Position numbers and translations under genes: made by a program. A DNA stretch of 64,000 nt from Trogon surrucura (lineage: Eukaryota > Chordata > Aves > Trogoniformes > Trogonidae): assembly GCA_020746105.1 (NCBI GenBank), contig CM036635.1, forward strand, positions 10,000,001-10,064,000. The letters run 5' to 3'. Under the pieces are notes generated by a model. The model had not been told where the DNA came from and did not search any database. It saw nothing but the letters and a program-made list of their open reading frames with translations. Positions within the stretch are counted from its first letter, which is position 1; every line of letters begins with the position of its first letter. Shown here one piece after another: positions 59,171-64,000 of the stretch.

Positions 59171-60139
59171 AAGTCACGTCTTAGGAGGTCAAAACCCACA
59201 TTTATTGCTGACGAGAGAAAGCAAGCTTTCCTGCTGAGTTTACCTTTAAAGCCAACTTTTTAATTTTAGTTTTTTTCAATCTCTGTATCAGAAGAAACAA
59301 AATGCCTTTAAATAAGGATGCAGGAGAGCATAGCAGAAATTTTGGTTTCCTAATGAACAGCATATCGACACTTTTCCCTTGGTTGCGTGGAAAGGCAGAT
59401 TATCTGCAGAGAAGAGAGGACATGCCCCTTCTCACGGGGATGAACACCGTTTTCTAGAAACATTTGCAACATTTTCCTCTGCAGCACAACAGAAAGAAAA
59501 GGTCCTTCAGGAGAGAAAACTGCACCAAAATACTTGTACGTGGTTGAAAATTTTCTGAGCCAGGTCACTCGTGTGAGATGACACACTCAGCTCTGCTGGC
59601 TGAACGAAGTTGTGGACCAGGATCTCCTGAAACCTTTCTGCAGCGGCAAAGCTGCCGTTACCCGAGTCCTCAATACCTCAAGCAACCTAAAAACTTTGGA
59701 AACCCACAAATACAGCACATCCCAGGCCTGCCCCTTCTCAGGGGTTGGATTTTGTTACAAGTTAAAAAAAAAAAGTCAACAACCAAAACCCAAAAAAACA
59801 AGACATCTCCAAAAAAAAAAAAAAAAAACCACACCCCACCCCAATAACCGGGAAGTTGAGGAAGATAACCTCAATTTTGACTGTTTTGTCAAAAGGAACT
59901 GTTTTGTTTCTTTCAGTGCGTTTTGTGGAACATGCAGTTTTCCACATAGTCCTATGTGCTCTTCTGTTTGATGCCTTAATTATTGCATCTCAACAGCTAT
60001 TACAAGGACAGGAAAATACTTTGCTTTCTGTTCCAAAATAGCCTGCGTTGCTATTTCACACTCATCCAGTGTTCTGGTACTGTTATCACGTTAACACTTA
60101 GAGATCCCAAATAAGGTCAGTGCCTTTGTCTGTCAGCCT
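59171..60139. other. Non-coding stretch with A-rich tracts
   Basis: An A11 run is at 59764-59774 and an A18 run at 59811-59828. Frames of 89-119 codons across this interval are low-complexity Lys-rich artefacts. No gene. Confidence 0.55.
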
Positions 60140-60346
60140 TTGTACAGTCAAGAGACAGTCCTTGCCCCAAAGACCTTAAAATATAAATAGATAAGACAGA
60201 CAAAGGGAGAAAGAAAGGGAACATTTCTATCATTGTCACAGATAGGAAATGGGAAGATAAAATGGTTTGCTGGAGGTCAGTGACACAGAGCTGGGGAAAG
60301 AACACTCTCAGGTCTCTGTCAAGTGTCTTCAACCATGAAGCTGTCC
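60140..60346 (+). mobile_element. Ancient LINE/SINE 3' module (L3/MIR type)
   Basis: Landmarks in order: AGACAGTCCTTGCCCCAAAG at 60153, ACCTTAAAATATAAATAG, ATAAGACAGACAAAGGGAGA, AAATGGTTTGCTGGAGGTCA, GTGACACAGAGCTGGGGAAAG, AACACTCTCAGGTCTCTGTC and AGTGTCTTCAACCATGAAGC. They correspond to 'agacagtccctgccccaaagagcttacaatctaaata', 'taagtgacttgcccaaggtca' and 'aacccaggtctcc...gtgtcttaaccat' of very old amniote L3/MIR-type elements, recalled from memory. The order is complete but divergence is high. The family name is uncertain. Confidence 0.7.
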
Positions 60347-63300
60347 AAAAAAAGCCTGTATTTCCTCCAGTGTATCATTAAGGTCCCTGCAGAGATGCCC
60401 AGAAAAAGGAGCTGTAAGGAATCATTGCAGATTTTCAGAGGTCCTTAGTTTTCAAGAGGAACTTGTGAAAGGGGACATGGCAGAAACACCAGAAGTTTTA
60501 CCAAAGCCAAGTCCAAAAGTAGAGACCAAAAATCCCAAGTCTGGACCCAACTGCTAAGAACACATAAATCTCCAAGGAAAGGCAGGGCTGGCCCAGCCCC
60601 AGAGCTGCTCCTCACTGTCCATGTCAGCAGAGAAAAATGGGATGCTGTGGTAAAGGATTCACGCTCCATGCAATAAAGGCAAGAAAAGTCGAGTAGCAGT
60701 TGGGGTAGGAGGGGAGGACCCTAACAGGTTAAATCGATCTGCCTTCAGTGTGTCAGCAACAGCACACGGATGTGGAGAAGATGTTCAGTCCAATTCCACA
60801 CGCCCCAGTAAGACTGATATATTAAAAAGACAGCAGGAGATATCTTGGGTAAAATAAAAAGAACAGAAGGACTAAGTTCGCCACTACTCTTCTCACTTTT
60901 ATGGAAGGTTGGGGGCGAGGTGAGGATCAGACTTTATGGCATAAACCATTCTGCAGAAGAATTTGCTCTTTGCTTAGTGGCTGGCATATGCCCTGTCATC
61001 TGAGATTTCCCATTCTTTATCCATTTTTCTCCTGGTGTCATGAAGCATGTCAGAGAAAGAGATCTCCCTTACAAGCTTTACGCCCCAGCGTATCTGGGGG
61101 CAGCTGGCTCCGTGATTAACTGTGTGCTGTGTGGTGCCTCTTAGCCCTGGCTATGACATGCCAAGCAGGTAATGTTAGAAGTCTTATGTTGAAACAGAGT
61201 TTAAGAGTCTGTTTAGTTAACCCAGGTTAAGTTCTGCAGTTCCTCTCCATTTTTCTCTGCCTTCCCCCAAGCATAACTGGTCACAGGGATTTGCATTTTT
61301 TCCTTTGTGTTTTTTTTTGGAGCCTTTGTCTTCACAGAGTTGCTGGTGTGAGACCACAGCAGGAACATCTGCTGCAACATATAAACTTAGAAGTACTGCA
61401 GAAAAACCAAGTTGCATCTGTATCACCAACAGCTTTCAACTTGGGCTTTGTGCTCAGCATTGTTGCAAGACTATCTGCTCTGAGCCAGGTAAAGAACTTG
61501 GAGTCAGGGTGCAAGGGCCCACAGCCACAAGAAGAGCTGGTCCCAGCTCCTGGTTCATAACAAGCAGTTCTGGGATTTGTCACAGCCTGGGTGAGCCTAA
61601 GAGCAAAGTCACGTTTGCATGAGGCTGTGCCTGCTAGACCACCGTGCCCAGCTGAAGGGCAGAGCAGGGCTCTTGCAACAGCAGCCTGGGGAAGATTAAT
61701 GCCCTGCTGTCACTAACTCCTCCATGACCCCAATGGAAGAAGAAAACCAGTTATGTCCATCCTGGAATGCAGGCATAAAGTCTTCAGCAGAAAATAATTC
61801 CCACTTGCGATGCGAGAGACAGGGACTAGCACAGCACAGAGATAGCCTGACCTGTAACGGGGTCTTCAATTGCTATTATACCCCTAAAAACCAGAAAAGC
61901 CCATATTTTACCCAAACCACTGTCCCTTTCCAGTTCTATAACCTCTGACTCACTTCGGCTTTGCCATCTACATTTCACTTCAGAAACCAACACTTCTCTT
62001 CCAGTTGCCCTTGAACACAGACCTTCCTGCCAAAGGCTGGGCTCAGGCTCTTGCTGTGGTTGCTGTGGCCATCCAGAGCTTGAATTACTGGTGGATGGGT
62101 GGCTCTGGCTTACAGTTGTCTTTGCTGCTGGTTGCCCCATGGCTGTAGCTCTGCCAGTTTATGCTGCCCCAGTGGGTTTGAGCTCAGCTCTTCCAGGGAC
62201 ACCACAGAGCCGTGGGGATCCTCTGCTTTCTGGAGGGAAGCATCCTTCCCAACATGAACTGGACCAGACCCAAACAAGACGGAGAAATGAAAGAGTTAAG
62301 AGAAAGAAGCACGCAGCCAAGATCAGAAACACAGCTTGCCTAAACAGGATTGATGGGATGTTGCATACCATCAATATATCCATTCTTAACCCAACTCTTG
62401 GAATACTTTGTTGTCTTTTTTTTTTTTTCACCCCCTTCCTCACATCTATTAATCTCTCCTCCACACTTCCCTCAGACAGTAATGTCTTCCAATTCCCTCC
62501 TCTCATTTTTCTCCCCAAACACACGCCTGCTGAGCAGGGCGGGGAGCAGAGGCCCCGACTAATTGGAACGGTCATGGAGATAGTTCATCTCGCAAGAGCG
62601 GTGGCCGTGGGGTAGCGGGAATGCCCCAGTGCCCCATCCTGCCTGCAGACCCACACCTGTCCTTTGTCACAGCTGGGCTGCCCAGACCTGGAATCTAATC
62701 CCAGAAGGGCTGAGGAGAGAGGTTATTTTATCTTCAGAGAAAGGCAAACAGGATGGGCACTCATCGATCTTGAGAAAGAAACATTAGCCAAGTCAAACAC
62801 ACACCGGGGTCTGAAGCAACAGGATGTCCATGATGTAATGCCTGGATTCACCTTGGCGTCTCCTTTTACACTAAGGACAGGCTCGAAGTGAAAATGAAGA
62901 GATGTGAGCACAGGACAAAGAACACTTGCAGAGAGAATTGACCAAACCCGTTCTAAACCAGTGCTGGCTCCCCATAACAGAAAACAAAGTTAGTACTGGC
63001 AACCATCACACACAGCACTGACAGACCCATGGACATACCAACGTCTGTCTGGTAGGTCCACCCGATCTGGGTCACCACCTATCACAAGTATTGTCTCCTC
63101 CTGCCTTGAACAATCCAGCCATCCACCAGAATGCCTTTGCAGGGCTCACTGCAGAAAAGGTTTTCCTCTTATTTATTCTGTGGTAGTGGCCCTGCTGAGA
63201 TGGGGATCTGACTGGGAGAAGAGCCCATGCATCTCCAGCTGCAGCCAGCTGTGGCTCAGCATGAGCCAAGACAAAGGCACCTTGGCAGGAGATAGGAACA

Positions 63301-64000
63301 GTGGGACACCCACTTCCCCCCACATCATACATGATTTCGCACTTAGAACGAATGCAAGAACTCCTGCGGAGAAGCTCCTGCTGGCAAACTTACCTTTATT
63401 CAAGGCTATGAGACTATTTTTAGTTATTGGCTCAGACTCTTTTGCTTCTGGCCAAAACACATGTAGGAGGCAAACCCAGGAAAACGGTTGCAACCACTCT
63501 CACAAGGTCCCCTCCTGGAGCCAGCTGACAGTCAGCCCAGATCACCGAGTTCAGTCAGAGCAGCAGTAAGATGACATTGGGAGAGTGAGAAACAAACAGC
63601 TTCCAGCTTTGCCAGAAGGCCACCTATCAGGAGCTGAGAAATTACTTGGCCCTTAAAAATGTACTTTAGATAGGTACACCACAAAATAATCTTTCAGCTC
63701 TGGTTTTGGAACCCCAGAACCCATATCCTACAACGTATGGTGGTCAGCACACTTGAACTAATGAAATTGCAAGCACCAGCATGGAGAGGTCTGGTTTGTG
63801 ACTGCTTCTGGAGAGCCCACTGGTCTCCACTGAGATTACACTGGTCTGAATTGATTTCTGTCAACCTTCACAAAACCAATTCCCTGGCAAAACAGAAGCC
63901 AAAAGACCCATCACTCCCCTGCAGAGCCTAGCTGCCAAGGGACAGATGAAGAAAGCTCCAATGAGCAGAGTCAATACCAAAGCTCTGAAGTCTGGGTGAT
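60347..64000. other. Non-coding stretch to window end
   Basis: Unique mixed-composition sequence with an octamer (reverse) at 61289-61296, T-rich runs near 61309 and at 62416-62428, and no recognised repeats. The 174-codon plus-strand frame at 62091-62615 begins with GTG, so despite a signal-peptide-like start it is not accepted. No exon or RNA gene is supported. Confidence 0.5.

Noticed and set aside
16650..59828. A- and T-homopolymers as possible retrogene tails
   Set aside because: No gene-like body, inferred target-site duplication or polyadenylation context could be paired with any of the long runs.
62091..62615. 174-codon plus-strand frame with a signal-peptide-like start
   Set aside because: The frame begins with GTG, not ATG. 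No domain is recognised, and it runs through a T-rich tract that supplies a false hydrophobic segment.
1..64000. CRISPR arrays, operons, bacterial or phage systems, endogenous retroviruses
   Set aside because: No regularly spaced direct repeats, no bacterial-style gene order, and no recognisable gag, pol, env or LTR pair were seen; the CR1 content places the window in a vertebrate genome.

Overview
The window reads as nuclear DNA of a bird. The main evidence is a set of CR1 retrotransposon fragments whose 3' ends carry the ATTCTATG-type octamer typical of avian CR1, at 18970-19068, 20921-21200, 41472-41606 and, as a bare tip, near 56111. Interspersed repeats are sparse (a few per cent of the window), which fits a bird better than a turtle or crocodilian. 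The other visible sequence classes are single-copy DNA, A/T homopolymer tracts and short microsatellites. The species cannot be told from this sequence.

I find no protein-coding exon, tRNA, rRNA or recognisable ncRNA on either strand. The only stretch that encodes a recognisable protein is the C-terminal tail of a CR1 reverse transcriptase (minus strand, 21002-21217). The other open frames are short, many of the longer ones begin with GTG or TTG rather than ATG, and none resembles a known family. The window is best described as intergenic or deep intronic, in the style of a gene desert.

Layout. 1-9 kb: single-copy DNA with homeodomain-motif-rich patches (1040-1330, 5370-5470, 7590-7840) and a diverged 42-bp element present twice (6104, 6933). 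9-22 kb: an old CR1 remnant (9050-9310), further regulatory-looking patches (10.2, 11.4-11.7, 14.7, 16.3, 18.1-18.7, 21.8-22.2 kb), a pure (GGAGAA)11 tract at 15115 and two CR1 3' ends. 22-36 kb: AT-rich islands, a long G run at 29.3 kb, and regulatory-looking patches at 29.6, 31.4-31.7 and 34.2-34.5 kb. 36-47 kb: four CTCF-like motifs, a TAAT-dense patch at 37.5-37.7 kb, a 28-bp tandem duplication and a CR1 tail. 47-64 kb: two strong regulatory-looking patches (49.85-50.26 and 58.57-59.17 kb), three very old LINE/SINE-type remnants (51.6, 54.7, 60.1 kb) and otherwise featureless DNA.

Inference: AT-rich, TAAT-containing, repeat-poor patches scattered through a gene-free 64 kb are what one expects of a block of conserved noncoding enhancers around a developmental regulator. 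Conservation cannot be measured from one sequence, so every such call is low confidence. I found no evidence for an undescribed biological system. The observations most worth checking are the duplicated 42-bp element, the ancient mobile-element remnants that are still legible in a bird, and the CTCF-like cluster.
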